Source: Pseudohongiella nitratireducens (lineage in GTDB: Bacteria; Pseudomonadota; Gammaproteobacteria; Pseudomonadales; Pseudohongiellaceae). Taken from it: DNA of 64,000 nucleotides. Location of the stretch: NCBI RefSeq assembly GCF_001642735.1, contig NZ_LWHM01000021.1:62001-126000 (forward strand), written 5' to 3'. Below the pieces are notes generated by a model. The model saw only the letters and a list, made by a program, of their open reading frames with translations. It searched no databases and had not been told where the DNA came from. Shown piece after piece: positions 36,217-44,390 of the stretch. The translations under genes and the position numbers were made by a program. The stretch's first letter is position 1. Each line of letters begins with the position of its first letter.

Positions 36217-38277
36217 TTAGTGGCCACCACTCGACATGCTGCTGGCATTCGGGTCAGGTATCGCGACGGCGGTCAGCGTGCTGCCCGTTTGCAGCATCAC
36301 ATATTGACGACCTTTGTGCGTAAAGCTGCTCATACCGTAGCGGCTGTTTTCAGGTACTTCCACCCGGCCTATTTCCTCGCCTGTCATCTTGTCGATGGCG
36401 AACAGGTAAGGTGTTTCGTCCGAGCCAGTGCCTGCATAGAGCAACATGTTAGGCGTTACCGTCATAGGTGCCAGTGCCCCGTTGCCAGTATCACCTATGT
36501 CCACCCCTTCCAGAGCAGGATGGTTGCGGATACGGTCAGGTGTATCACCGACCGGGATCATCCACAGGTGTTCGCCAGTGTTCATGTCGATTGCCGTGAT
36601 ACGGCTGTATGGTGGTTTGAACAGCGGCAATCCACCCGGGCCACGAACAGGCATTGAGCGCAATGCGGCATAACGGGAGAAGGTTGTGCCTGTTGGCATT
36701 TCGATCATGGCATCACGTTCGGCAGCGTCTGTTACCAGGCGCGATGAACAAGCAGAACGGGACGTAACATAGAGCACACCGGTTGTCGGGTCCGCCACGG
36801 CCGGGCCAGGGATATTGGCACCGCCGCCGTCACCAGGACACCACAGTGCCGCACGCTTGCCGATATCGTTATTGCTATGCAGCGGAGGCAGGAACAATGG
36901 TCCAATCTGGTAGTCTGCGATGGCATCAATTGCCTGCTGACGCAGTTCCGGGGTGAAATCGATCAGGTCATCGTGTGTCAGACCCTGCATATCAAATGCT
37001 GCCGGCTTGGTCGGGAAAGGTTGCGTTGGCGGCATTTGTTCGCCCGGGATCAGAGATTGTGGCACGGGTCGTTCCTCGATGGGCCACAGAGGTTCACCGG
37101 TCAGGCGGTTGAAGGCGTAAACAAATGCCTGCTTGGTTGCCTGGGCAACGGCAGGGATTGTCTGTCCATCAATCTCAACATCCAGCAGCACGGGCGCTGT
37201 TGGCGTGTCATAGTTCCAGACATCGTGGTGCACGAACTGGAAGTGCCAGACACGTTCACCGGTATCGGCATCCATGGCGATGATGCTGGTGCCAAAGAGA
37301 TTGTCGCCCGGTGCATGGCCGCCGTAATAATCAATTGTTGGCGGGTTGGTCACGGCGTAAACAATGCCTGCTTCCACGTCTGCTGACAAGGGTGCCCATG
37401 GGGAGACTTCACCCGTCAGGTCACGGGGGTTTTCCACGCCCTCCCAGGTGTCACTACCGAATGCGCCAGCTTCAGGGATGACATTGAACTTCCATTTAAA
37501 GTCACCTGTCTTGGTATCGAAAGCCAGAATGTCGCCAGGAATGTTCTCGATACGGGTCTGGTTATAGCCCTGCTCGGCAGAGTTGCCCACGACCACGGTG
37601 TCGTTGACGACAATGGGAGGAGAGGAGGCTGTGATGTATCCTTCTTCAATGGGAATGCCATAGTAAGGATCAAAGTCGTAGCCATTGGCTTCGGCAAGGA
37701 CACGTTGCAGGTCAACGACACCAGTCTCTGGGAAACCTTCCACGCCAATTGGGTGGCCAAAGCCTTCCAGTGGAGCGCCGGTTTCAGCATCCAGTGCTGT
37801 CAGGAAGAAAGCCGGGCTGATGATATAGATCACCCCTTTGCCATCCACCTCACCATACGCAACACCTTTACCGTAGTCTTTGCGCATGGAGTATTCATAA
37901 CGGAAGGTGTGAGGCTCGCGGTATGACCAGAGAGTTTCGCCGGTCTCTGGATCAATGGCGACAACGTGACGGCGGTCACCGGCAACGGTAAACAACTTGC
38001 CATCGACATAACTGGGGGTGGATCGGCCGCTGCTGGCCTTGAAACTAGCGCCGTCCCAAACCCAGGCGACTTCCAGCTCTTCGAAATTATCAGCGTTAAT
38101 CTGTTCGGATGGGGTATAGCGGGTATGGGCAAAGTCACCGCCCAGTGTCACCCACTCAACCGTCTCCTGCTGTGCCTGTGCAGTGCCTGCACTCAAGCCC
38201 ATTCCCAGTAATAGGACAGACGCGAGTCGACGTACACGGGCCGTCAGAGGCGGCTCGTTTGTTGACGAAATGCTCAT
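36217..38277 (-). CDS. PQQ-dependent dehydrogenase (quinoprotein, glucose/alcohol type)
   Basis: Periplasmic eight-bladed propeller that oxidises an alcohol or sugar with pyrroloquinoline quinone. The 686-residue protein has a signal peptide (about residues 8-36, ending GTAQAQ), W-motif blades such as NFEELEVAWVWDG, and GETLWSYREPHTFRYEYS; no haem-binding CxxCH is present, so it is not a quinohaemoprotein. Overall shape is nearer to soluble-domain glucose-dehydrogenase-like enzymes than to methanol dehydrogenase. The start at 38277 follows GGAG. The diheme cytochrome downstream is a likely electron acceptor. No PQQ synthesis genes are in the window. Confidence 0.9.
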   Translation of the reverse strand: MSISSTNEPPLTARVRRLASVLLLGMGLSAGTAQAQQETVEWVTLGGDFAHTRYTPSEQINADNFEELEVAWVWDGASFKASSGRSTPSYVDGKLFTVAGDRRHVVAIDPETGETLWSYREPHTFRYEYSMRKDYGKGVAYGEVDGKGVIYIISPAFFLTALDAETGAPLEGFGHPIGVEGFPETGVVDLQRVLAEANGYDFDPYYGIPIEEGYITASSPPIVVNDTVVVGNSAEQGYNQTRIENIPGDILAFDTKTGDFKWKFNVIPEAGAFGSDTWEGVENPRDLTGEVSPWAPLSADVEAGIVYAVTNPPTIDYYGGHAPGDNLFGTSIIAMDADTGERVWHFQFVHHDVWNYDTPTAPVLLDVEIDGQTIPAVAQATKQAFVYAFNRLTGEPLWPIEERPVPQSLIPGEQMPPTQPFPTKPAAFDMQGLTHDDLIDFTPELRQQAIDAIADYQIGPLFLPPLHSNNDIGKRAALWCPGDGGGANIPGPAVADPTTGVLYVTSRSACSSRLVTDAAERDAMIEMPTGTTFSRYAALRSMPVRGPGGLPLFKPPYSRITAIDMNTGEHLWMIPVGDTPDRIRNHPALEGVDIGDTGNGALAPMTVTPNMLLYAGTGSDETPYLFAIDKMTGEEIGRVEVPENSRYGMSSFTHKGRQYVMLQTGSTLTAVAIPDPNASSMSSGGH

Positions 38278-38413
38278 GATTAGACTCCTGTTTTTATTAT
38301 ACTGGGTACGTCTGCCTAGCAAACAGTCGAGACCCATGCAGCAGAGTATGCCTGAATGCATTCATCTGCAAGTGTCTATTTTTACAGTGACAGGATTCGG
38401 TAATGACACACAA

Positions 38414-38438
38414 TCTGTCTAAAGACAGAAACATTCTG
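38414..38438. promoter_or_regulatory. overlapping inverted repeats in the divergent PQQ-DH/monooxygenase promoter region
   Basis: TCTGTCT (38414-38420) and AGACAGA (38423-38429) form a palindrome with a 2-base centre, and CAGAA (38426-38430) with TTCTG (38434-38438) forms a second, overlapping it. The sites lie between two divergent genes, 137 bp from the dehydrogenase start and 70 bp from the monooxygenase start. This is the form of a TetR-, LysR- or MarR-type operator; no regulator gene is adjacent. Confidence 0.5.
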
Positions 38439-38507
38439 CCTATTAATAAATGAATGGGTTCAAATTAAGTTATACTGAATAGTAAATAAGGCAATGGATC
38501 AAAGTTT

Positions 38508-39968
38508 ATGTCTGAAGACAGGGAGCTGTTTGACATCATCATCATCGGGGCGGGTTTGTCAGGTGTTTCGGCTGCAGTCCACTTGTCGAAACAAAGCCCT
38601 GGTGCGCGTTGGTGCATCCTGGAAAGCCGGGAGTCAATGGGTGGTACCTGGGATTTGTTCCGGTACCCGGGGGTTCGCTCGGACAGTGATATGCATACGT
38701 TGGGATTTTCTTTTCGGCCCTGGACATCAGAGAATGCAATTGCTGAAGGTGGCGAGATACTGCAATACATCAAGGAAACGGCAGACAGGTACGAAATCGC
38801 CAAGAAGATTCAGTACGGGCATCAGGTGGCTGCAGCTAACTGGTCAGACCTGGATAATTGCTGGCACCTGGAAGTGTCTGTGGAGGGTGAAAGCCGCCCG
38901 AGAACGTTTCGTTGCCGCATGCTGCATGTATGTGCCGGCTACTATAACTATGAGCAGCCGCATAACCCTGTCTTGACTGATGAACAGAGGTTCACCGGCC
39001 CCCTTGTTCATCCCCAGCACTGGCCTGAGGACCTGGACTACCGTGACAAGAAGGTTGTCATTGTCGGGTCGGGTGCAACAGCCGTCACACTGGCCCCGGC
39101 GATGGCCAGAACAGCCAGTGAAGTGACGGTTCTGCAGCGTACGCCAACATATATTGTGGCCCGTCCCTCAATTGATAAAGTTGCAGTCTGGTTGAACAGA
39201 TTACTGCCTGCCTCCTGGGCTTATGCGCTTGTGCGGAAGAAAAATATAGCCCTGCAACAATGGGTGTACCGACAATCCAGGCGCCGACCACAACAGTTAA
39301 AGCGCCGTTTGCTGGAGATGACACAAAAAGAGTTGCAGACAGATATCAGTCCGCATTTTACCCCACCATACTATCCCTGGGACCAACGGCTTTGTCTCAG
39401 CCCTGATGCTGATTTCTTTAAAGCAGTTAATGACGCAAAGATCAATATGGTGACAGATCATATTGAAAGGGTTGTGCCCAACGGCATCGTCACCAGCAGC
39501 GGACAGGAAATTGCTGCTGATATTATCGTCAAGGCAACCGGTTTGAATTTGAATTTACTCGGCGATATTCGCTTCTCAATGAACGGGGAGGAGCTGAATA
39601 TGAGTGACACCTGGACATATAAAGGATTGATGTTTTCCGGGGTGCCCAATCTGATATGCACCTTTGGCTATATCAATGCGAGTTGGACATTACGCGCAGA
39701 CCTGACCGCAGAGTTTCTTTGTCGCATCTGGCAGCACTTGCAGGTCAGGGGGGCTCACACATGTCGGCCCATGTTGCGTGAACAGGATAAATCAATGATG
39801 GCCAGACCATTCATCGATGATTTTTCTTCCGGGTACATGCAGCGGGCGATGGACAAAATGCCTAAACAGGGTGACAGGGCGCCCTGGCTAAACACACAGA
39901 GCTATGCCGAAGACAAAAAGGAATTGCGTTATGGCAATGTCAATGATGGGGTGTTGAAGTTTCTTTAA
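38508..39968 (+). CDS. flavin-containing (Baeyer-Villiger type) monooxygenase
   Basis: NADPH- and O2-dependent flavoprotein of 486 residues. The FAD-binding motif IIIGAGLSGVSAA is at about residues 10-22, and the NADPH-binding motif VVIVGSGATAVTLA near residue 184. The sequence GGTWDLFRYPGVRSDSDMHTLGFSF after the first motif is characteristic of the large BVMO-like family that oxidises ketones or other lipophilic substrates. The strict BVMO fingerprint FxGxxxHxxxWP is represented by FTGPLVHPQHWPEDLD, consistent with the assignment. It is divergent from the PQQ dehydrogenase and shares its regulatory gap. Confidence 0.92.
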   Translation: MSEDRELFDIIIIGAGLSGVSAAVHLSKQSPGARWCILESRESMGGTWDLFRYPGVRSDSDMHTLGFSFRPWTSENAIAEGGEILQYIKETADRYEIAKKIQYGHQVAAANWSDLDNCWHLEVSVEGESRPRTFRCRMLHVCAGYYNYEQPHNPVLTDEQRFTGPLVHPQHWPEDLDYRDKKVVIVGSGATAVTLAPAMARTASEVTVLQRTPTYIVARPSIDKVAVWLNRLLPASWAYALVRKKNIALQQWVYRQSRRRPQQLKRRLLEMTQKELQTDISPHFTPPYYPWDQRLCLSPDADFFKAVNDAKINMVTDHIERVVPNGIVTSSGQEIAADIIVKATGLNLNLLGDIRFSMNGEELNMSDTWTYKGLMFSGVPNLICTFGYINASWTLRADLTAEFLCRIWQHLQVRGAHTCRPMLREQDKSMMARPFIDDFSSGYMQRAMDKMPKQGDRAPWLNTQSYAEDKKELRYGNVNDGVLKFL

Positions 39969-39992
39969 GAGGGCAGGCTGGAACCAGCCAGG

Positions 39993-40769
39993 CTATGAGG
40001 CCAGGCGTCCGGCCTTGCTCTGGCCCTGCATCCCTTTGCTTAATTGTTGCCGTGATGTTTGATAGCCACTTAGCAGCATGTTCCAGTTTTTAGATTGAAA
40101 GTTAAAACCGGTTTCTCGTGACGACCATTTGTTCAAGGAGCGTTTCAGGCGGGCGAGATTGTTTGCTCTCCAGTCTTTTGAGGCCTGCTTGCGTTCGCAG
40201 CATTTGTCGAAATCAATGAGGAAAATCTGACCGTTTGTGTTGAGCATAATATTGCAGGCGTTGAGGTCTGTATGATCGATACAGTTCTCATGAAAACGGC
40301 GAATGATCAGGCCAATATTTTGCCAGACATTGTCGGGTAGTGATTCTTCGCTGAGAATTTCCGCCAGGGTACGGGCATTGGGTATGCGTTCAATGATCAG
40401 CTCACCTTGATAACCGAATGCGGAATGGCGTGTGCAGCGCGCGGCCACTGGTCGTGGTACGGGAAGGCCTTTGTCGCGCATCTTTGCCAGCAAATGAAAT
40501 TCCTGCCACATACGAGTGCGTTGCAACCCGTTAAACAGGTAGGTATTTTTTATCAACCGTCCAAGCAGGCCGCCACGATGGTAGCGTTTCAGCACTAATT
40601 CCAGCTGCTCGAAATCGAAGAAAATAACTTTGCCGCGGCCCTGGTCGTCGGACACGTCCGGGCAGGCATTATCGGCATGATCACCAAAGATGCATTCCTG
40701 AGTGCCGGTCAGTACATTTTTATTGACCAGCACAAATGAGTTGTCATTCCTGTACTCTGAAGTTTGCAT
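39993..40769 (-). CDS. kdkA: 3-deoxy-D-manno-octulosonic acid kinase
   Basis: Phosphorylates Kdo of lipid A-core at the 4-position. The 258-residue protein is a eukaryotic-like kinase of the KdkA/WaaP superfamily: GLLGRLIKNTYLFNGLQRTRMWQEF near residues 67-91 (nucleotide-binding and Glu region), IERIPNARTL, the catalytic HTDLNACNIML near 165-175 and IDFDKC. The active-site Asp residues are intact. KdkA normally occurs in bacteria with a single Kdo on lipid A (Haemophilus, Vibrio), which suggests a monofunctional WaaA here. It is convergent with the monooxygenase and divergent from a glycosyltransferase. Confidence 0.93.
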   Translation of the reverse strand: MQTSEYRNDNSFVLVNKNVLTGTQECIFGDHADNACPDVSDDQGRGKVIFFDFEQLELVLKRYHRGGLLGRLIKNTYLFNGLQRTRMWQEFHLLAKMRDKGLPVPRPVAARCTRHSAFGYQGELIIERIPNARTLAEILSEESLPDNVWQNIGLIIRRFHENCIDHTDLNACNIMLNTNGQIFLIDFDKCCERKQASKDWRANNLARLKRSLNKWSSRETGFNFQSKNWNMLLSGYQTSRQQLSKGMQGQSKAGRLAS

Positions 40770-41088
40770 GTGCTCTTTATAGTTGCTGCCCGTGTCATGG
40801 CTGTGACAAGCCCACAGACGTTGTTATTATTATACCTGAATCAGCCGCCGCTTTAATTCGGTCGGTGAAACCAGGCGCATATGCTGGCACGTGTTGCTGC
40901 CAAAAAGCTATCGCAAAAATCACGGCAAAACTGTAAACTTTTCCCACGCGAAAGCAAGGGTAAACAAAATTTCCTGAAAATTTAACGAGCCCTGTTAATG
41001 TACCGTATTATGACCGATGAGAGTAGTCTCATTGACAGACCAGCGGGTCCGGTTAAAGTTCCAGTTATCAAATGTAAGAGCATTGAAA
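40770..41088. other. intergenic region between kdkA and glycosyltransferase
   Basis: About 319 bp between divergent genes if the glycosyltransferase starts at 41089. It holds a TATAAT hexamer on the minus strand (complement of 40829-40834), a plausible -10 box for kdkA, without a good -35. A short inverted repeat, TGTCA at 40793-40797 and TGACA at 40804-40808, lies between that box and the gene. The rest is AT-rich and I see no gene. Confidence 0.4.
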
Positions 41089-41997
41089 ATGACAGATTAC
41101 CAGGTCCCGGACTCGCGGTGGCACGACGGATTGCAAGGGCGCTTTTTACGATTGGCTGCGAGCGGTTATATCCCGGCGAAGTGGTTTGAGTCTGACCTGC
41201 CTGCTCTTGAGTCGCGTGAAGCACGCTCAGGAGAGTTACACCTGGAGATTGTCAGTCATTGCTGGAATTACGCCAACATGCTGCTGTATCAACTGAGTTC
41301 TCTGGTTCTGTTTCCGCCTGAAAAAATACGCATCACCATGACTGTTTTTTATAATGAAGCCGATGCGGAAACCTCTGCTTTGCTTGCCCGTTTTGCTGAT
41401 ATCCATATCCCGGGCGTCACCTGGAACTGGCGCCAGTTGCCAACCCAGGCTTTGTTCCGCAGGGCTATCGGACGAAATCTGGCTGCGAAAGAGACCAGAG
41501 CCGACTGGGTATGGTTCACTGATTGTGATGTACTGTTTCGGGAAAATTGTCTGGATGCACTGAATGATGTATTGCAAGGCAGAAAAGATGCTCTGGTTTA
41601 TCCTCGCCAGGAAAACTGCACAGGGTTGTTGCCGGCTGAGCACGATCTACTGCAACCGGATATGAGCGACATTGAGCCGAAGGATATTGATCCGGCCTTG
41701 TTCCGCTGCTTCGATAAAAGCCGGGCGACCGGGCCGCTTCAGATCACCCACGGCGATGTGGCGAGGACGGTTGGATACTGCGAAGCGCTGTCTTACTATC
41801 AGCGTCCCTCGCATACCTGGTGTAAAGCCTATGAAGACAGAGCCTTCCGCTGGTTATTGCAAACCCAGGGAGAACCCCTGGCGGTACCGGGTGTATACCG
41901 TATAAGGCATGCGGCCAAAGGCCGCTACACGGGAAGCCGGCTAAGCAACGGGTTGCGTGGCACGCTTCGGCAACTGGTTGCCAGGATTAAAGGGTAG
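41089..41997 (+). CDS. family 2-like glycosyltransferase
   Basis: GT-A fold glycosyltransferase of 302 residues from the ATG at 41089; an upstream ATG at 41017 would add 24 residues of unconvincing sequence. The N-terminal beta-strand region reads ELHLEIVSHCWNYANMLLYQLSSLV near residue 50, a donor-binding start, and the metal-binding DxD motif appears as WFTDCDVLF near residue 145. The family is clear but the sugar is not. It stands beside kdkA within a region rich in LPS genes, so an LPS core sugar transfer is the likely role. It ends 12 bp before a convergent hydrolase. Confidence 0.85.
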   Translation: MTDYQVPDSRWHDGLQGRFLRLAASGYIPAKWFESDLPALESREARSGELHLEIVSHCWNYANMLLYQLSSLVLFPPEKIRITMTVFYNEADAETSALLARFADIHIPGVTWNWRQLPTQALFRRAIGRNLAAKETRADWVWFTDCDVLFRENCLDALNDVLQGRKDALVYPRQENCTGLLPAEHDLLQPDMSDIEPKDIDPALFRCFDKSRATGPLQITHGDVARTVGYCEALSYYQRPSHTWCKAYEDRAFRWLLQTQGEPLAVPGVYRIRHAAKGRYTGSRLSNGLRGTLRQLVARIKG

Positions 41998-42009
41998 CCT
42001 CGCCGGCCA

Positions 42010-43260
42010 TTAGCGTTTCTGCCAGTGCAGGCCGATGGCGCTGCCGCTTTCAAAACCGGGCCATTCCTGCCCGTTACTCTCACCTTCCGGGATGTCCAGA
42101 TAGGTTGCCATTTCGCTGTCATCTTTCAGGTGAACGCCCAGGAATGCCGTCGCAAAGTGCTGCAATATATTATTCATGCGCAAGGTATCCCAGACAGGGT
42201 CGGTGTAATGCCCTGCGCCTTCCTGGTTGTCGTGGCGATGAAATTCAGCGGGCAAAGGTATTGGCGCTGCGGCGCTGTGGCCGGCATTGATAAATGTCAG
42301 CAAGTGGCGGTCACTGTTAACAGCTCCATCGTAGATTTTTTTGACGCCTTCTTCATAGCCTGATGTTGTGTCCACACTGCCAGCCACAAATAAGGCAGGT
42401 ACAGTGAGGCCGGCGAGCCCTTCTTCATCCCAGAAACTCATGTTCATGCCCCAGGGGCCTATCGGAATACCCGCCTTTATACGTGGATCCAGTTCAGAGC
42501 GAAAATCCGGATTGCTCGCAGCATGATCCTGAAGCAGTTGATTAGGTGGCCCGCCGAAGAAATTGACGCCCTGTTCGCTATATCCGGCGCCCATGTTATT
42601 GACGGCACCGTAGCCACCCATGGAGTAGCCAATCAGACCGGTATTTTCAGCGTCTATCAAGCCAAAGAGGAAGTGGTCCGGCTGCTCGTTTAATGTCGCT
42701 AACTGGTCAAGCACAAAGCGCTGGTCGGGAGCGCGGTGGTAGAGGGTGCTGGCAAACGCTTTCTGGTCCTCATAAGTGCTGTCAGTATGGTCAATGGAGG
42801 CGACCACGTAGCCTTTGCTGGCCAGGTTTTCGCCCAGGTGGCTCATCAGGTAGCGGTTACCCGGAAAGCCATGTGAAATGATCACCAGCGGGTAAGGCGT
42901 GTTGTTATTTGCCGGGGCAGCATCACGAACAGCTACTCCGGTCAGCACTGCGCTAAGCTGCGGGTTTCGGGTCGTGGTCTGGTACTGGGTGCCGGGCGCT
43001 TGCTGGTCTTGCAGCGTGGCGGGGTACCAGATTTCTACGGTGAGTGTGCGATCTGCGTATACCGTGTCACCATCTCGTGGTGTATTAAGGACATCTGGTT
43101 GCTGAGGGTTGGTGAGCGTAAGCGTGCGAACACCGATGTCGTGCTCACCAAAGGCGGCGAGTTCGGGAGCGTCAGACCGGATCAGATCAATACGGTTGTT
43201 TTCGGCCAGTAGTGTCGGGCTGTTTAGTGTCATCATTAATATTATCAACAGACGTTTCAT
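42010..43260 (-). CDS. secreted alpha/beta hydrolase (PAF-acetylhydrolase/dienelactone hydrolase-like)
   Basis: Exported serine hydrolase of 416 residues with a signal peptide (about residues 1-19, ending TLLAE). The nucleophile elbow is GYSMGGYG near residue 215, oxyanion-hole region is ISHGFPGNRYL near 130, and a late His in INAGHSAAAP or the NQEGAGHYTD segment may complete the triad. The general plan resembles platelet-activating factor acetylhydrolase-like and chlorophyllase-like esterases. The ATG at 43260 has no clear ribosome site; an upstream start at 43299 would lengthen the signal peptide. It lies downstream of the phosphatase on the same strand, 127 bp away. Confidence 0.88.
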   Translation of the reverse strand: MKRLLIILMMTLNSPTLLAENNRIDLIRSDAPELAAFGEHDIGVRTLTLTNPQQPDVLNTPRDGDTVYADRTLTVEIWYPATLQDQQAPGTQYQTTTRNPQLSAVLTGVAVRDAAPANNNTPYPLVIISHGFPGNRYLMSHLGENLASKGYVVASIDHTDSTYEDQKAFASTLYHRAPDQRFVLDQLATLNEQPDHFLFGLIDAENTGLIGYSMGGYGAVNNMGAGYSEQGVNFFGGPPNQLLQDHAASNPDFRSELDPRIKAGIPIGPWGMNMSFWDEEGLAGLTVPALFVAGSVDTTSGYEEGVKKIYDGAVNSDRHLLTFINAGHSAAAPIPLPAEFHRHDNQEGAGHYTDPVWDTLRMNNILQHFATAFLGVHLKDDSEMATYLDIPEGESNGQEWPGFESGSAIGLHWQKR

Positions 43261-43315
43261 CGGAATACCGTCATTATGAGTGATAAGAAGAGACAACACT
43301 ATACCAGCCCGACAT

Positions 43316-43355
43316 CAGGACTGCTTGTACTTGTTCAGGGCTGCTTGTACTTGTG
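43316..43355 (+). repeat. tandem 20-bp repeat (two copies)
   Basis: Two adjoining 20-bp units (43316-43335 and 43336-43355) share CAGG(A/G)CTGCTTGTACTTGT and differ at two positions. They lie between the phosphatase and the hydrolase on the minus strand. The copy nearer 43360 can also form a short CAGGGC...GCCCTG stem, so it might help terminate transcription of the phosphatase unit. Confidence 0.55.
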
Positions 43356-43387
43356 CCCTGGGCTGTTATTCAGACCTTTGTAAGCTA

Positions 43388-44296
43388 TTACTTCAGCAAG
43401 CGAGCCTGTAATTCAGCGATATCGTTCTCGCTCAGCCCAAGACCGTCTCTCAGGTAGGCATCAACCGAACCGAATTCCTGACGCATTTCATCGAAAGCAG
43501 TTTCGATGTAACTGGCGCGAGCACCCATCAGGGCATTCAGGGCAGGTTCTGGCATGGATTGCATAAAAGCATACTGCTCATCGCTGGTATCGATATCGGT
43601 CAACGATGGAGCACTGTTAGTGTATGCTGGATTGGTATAGATGGCTTCAGTCAGTGTGTAGTCAGCAATGATAGTCTCCTGGTCGACTCCCAGTGCATGC
43701 AGGATCAAGGCTGCAGCAATACCGGTACGGTCTTTTCCTGCTGAGCAATGAAACAACAGTGGGCGATCAGTCTCCACCAGCACATCGAACATGTCGCGGT
43801 AATGCTCCTGCTGTTCAAAGATCATGCCGCGATACATTTCTGCCATCAGAGCTTCCGCCGTCGCTTCATCAAGTTCCGGATTCATGAACTGCGCCATCTG
43901 GCCGTCGTCTGCCGTCATTTCCATTTCGTAGTCCCAGGTCATGATATGAGCAGGGCCTGCTTTCCATTCAGTTGGCTCTGATTGACGTTCATCGTTAGCA
44001 CGAAAATCGACAACAGTACTGATTTCCAGGTCACTGATTTGCTGATAATCGCTATCTGTCAAGTGATGCAGAACACCAGAGCGGTACAATACCCCGGGTT
44101 TGACCGTTCTTCCATCTTTGGTCTGGTAGCCGCCCAGGTCGCGAAAGTTTCGGCTCCCTTCCATTTGTATCAGATGTCTTTCTATTAGTTCTTCGTTGTT
44201 ATTGACTTCTGCTGAAGTGATGGAAATGGCTGTTAGTGAAGCCACACAAACAGAAGTGATGGCGCCCCAGTAGGCAAGTTGCTTCATGATTTTCAT
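43388..44296 (-). CDS. exported protein tyrosine/serine phosphatase
   Basis: Periplasmic phosphatase of 302 residues with a signal peptide (about residues 1-29, SITSAE). It has the Cys-dependent phosphatase P-loop HCSAGKDRTG near residue 185, the SRNFRDLGGYQTKDG N-terminal signature near residue 48 that marks the tyrosine-phosphatase family Y_phosphatase3, and the DFR general-acid region. Export means that it acts on extracellular or periplasmic phosphoesters rather than regulatory phosphotyrosine. It lies 94 bp behind the TonB receptor in the same direction, so both may serve uptake of a phosphorylated compound (inference). Confidence 0.9.
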   Translation of the reverse strand: MKIMKQLAYWGAITSVCVASLTAISITSAEVNNNEELIERHLIQMEGSRNFRDLGGYQTKDGRTVKPGVLYRSGVLHHLTDSDYQQISDLEISTVVDFRANDERQSEPTEWKAGPAHIMTWDYEMEMTADDGQMAQFMNPELDEATAEALMAEMYRGMIFEQQEHYRDMFDVLVETDRPLLFHCSAGKDRTGIAAALILHALGVDQETIIADYTLTEAIYTNPAYTNSAPSLTDIDTSDEQYAFMQSMPEPALNALMGARASYIETAFDEMRQEFGSVDAYLRDGLGLSENDIAELQARLLK

Positions 44297-44342
44297 GGTC
44301 AGTTCCTTGAATATTAATGCGGTGTAATGAATTGGCTGGGAA

Positions 44343-44364
44343 CCGGCTGAGAAATGTCAGCCGG
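44343..44364 (-). terminator. stem-loop between TonB receptor and phosphatase
   Basis: Perfect 8-bp arms CCGGCTGA and TCAGCCGG with a 6-base loop lie between the receptor stop and the phosphatase start; a further partial copy (CAGCCGG) lies next to it at 44371-44377. Lacking a T-run, it may be a processing or attenuating hairpin that lowers phosphatase expression relative to the receptor. Confidence 0.4.
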
Positions 44365-44390
44365 CTTGCTCAGCCGGTAATTGTGAGCTC

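Noticed and set aside
36877-37386. 169-codon plus-strand frame opposite the PQQ dehydrogenase
   Set aside because: Shadow of a conserved propeller gene; no recognisable protein features.
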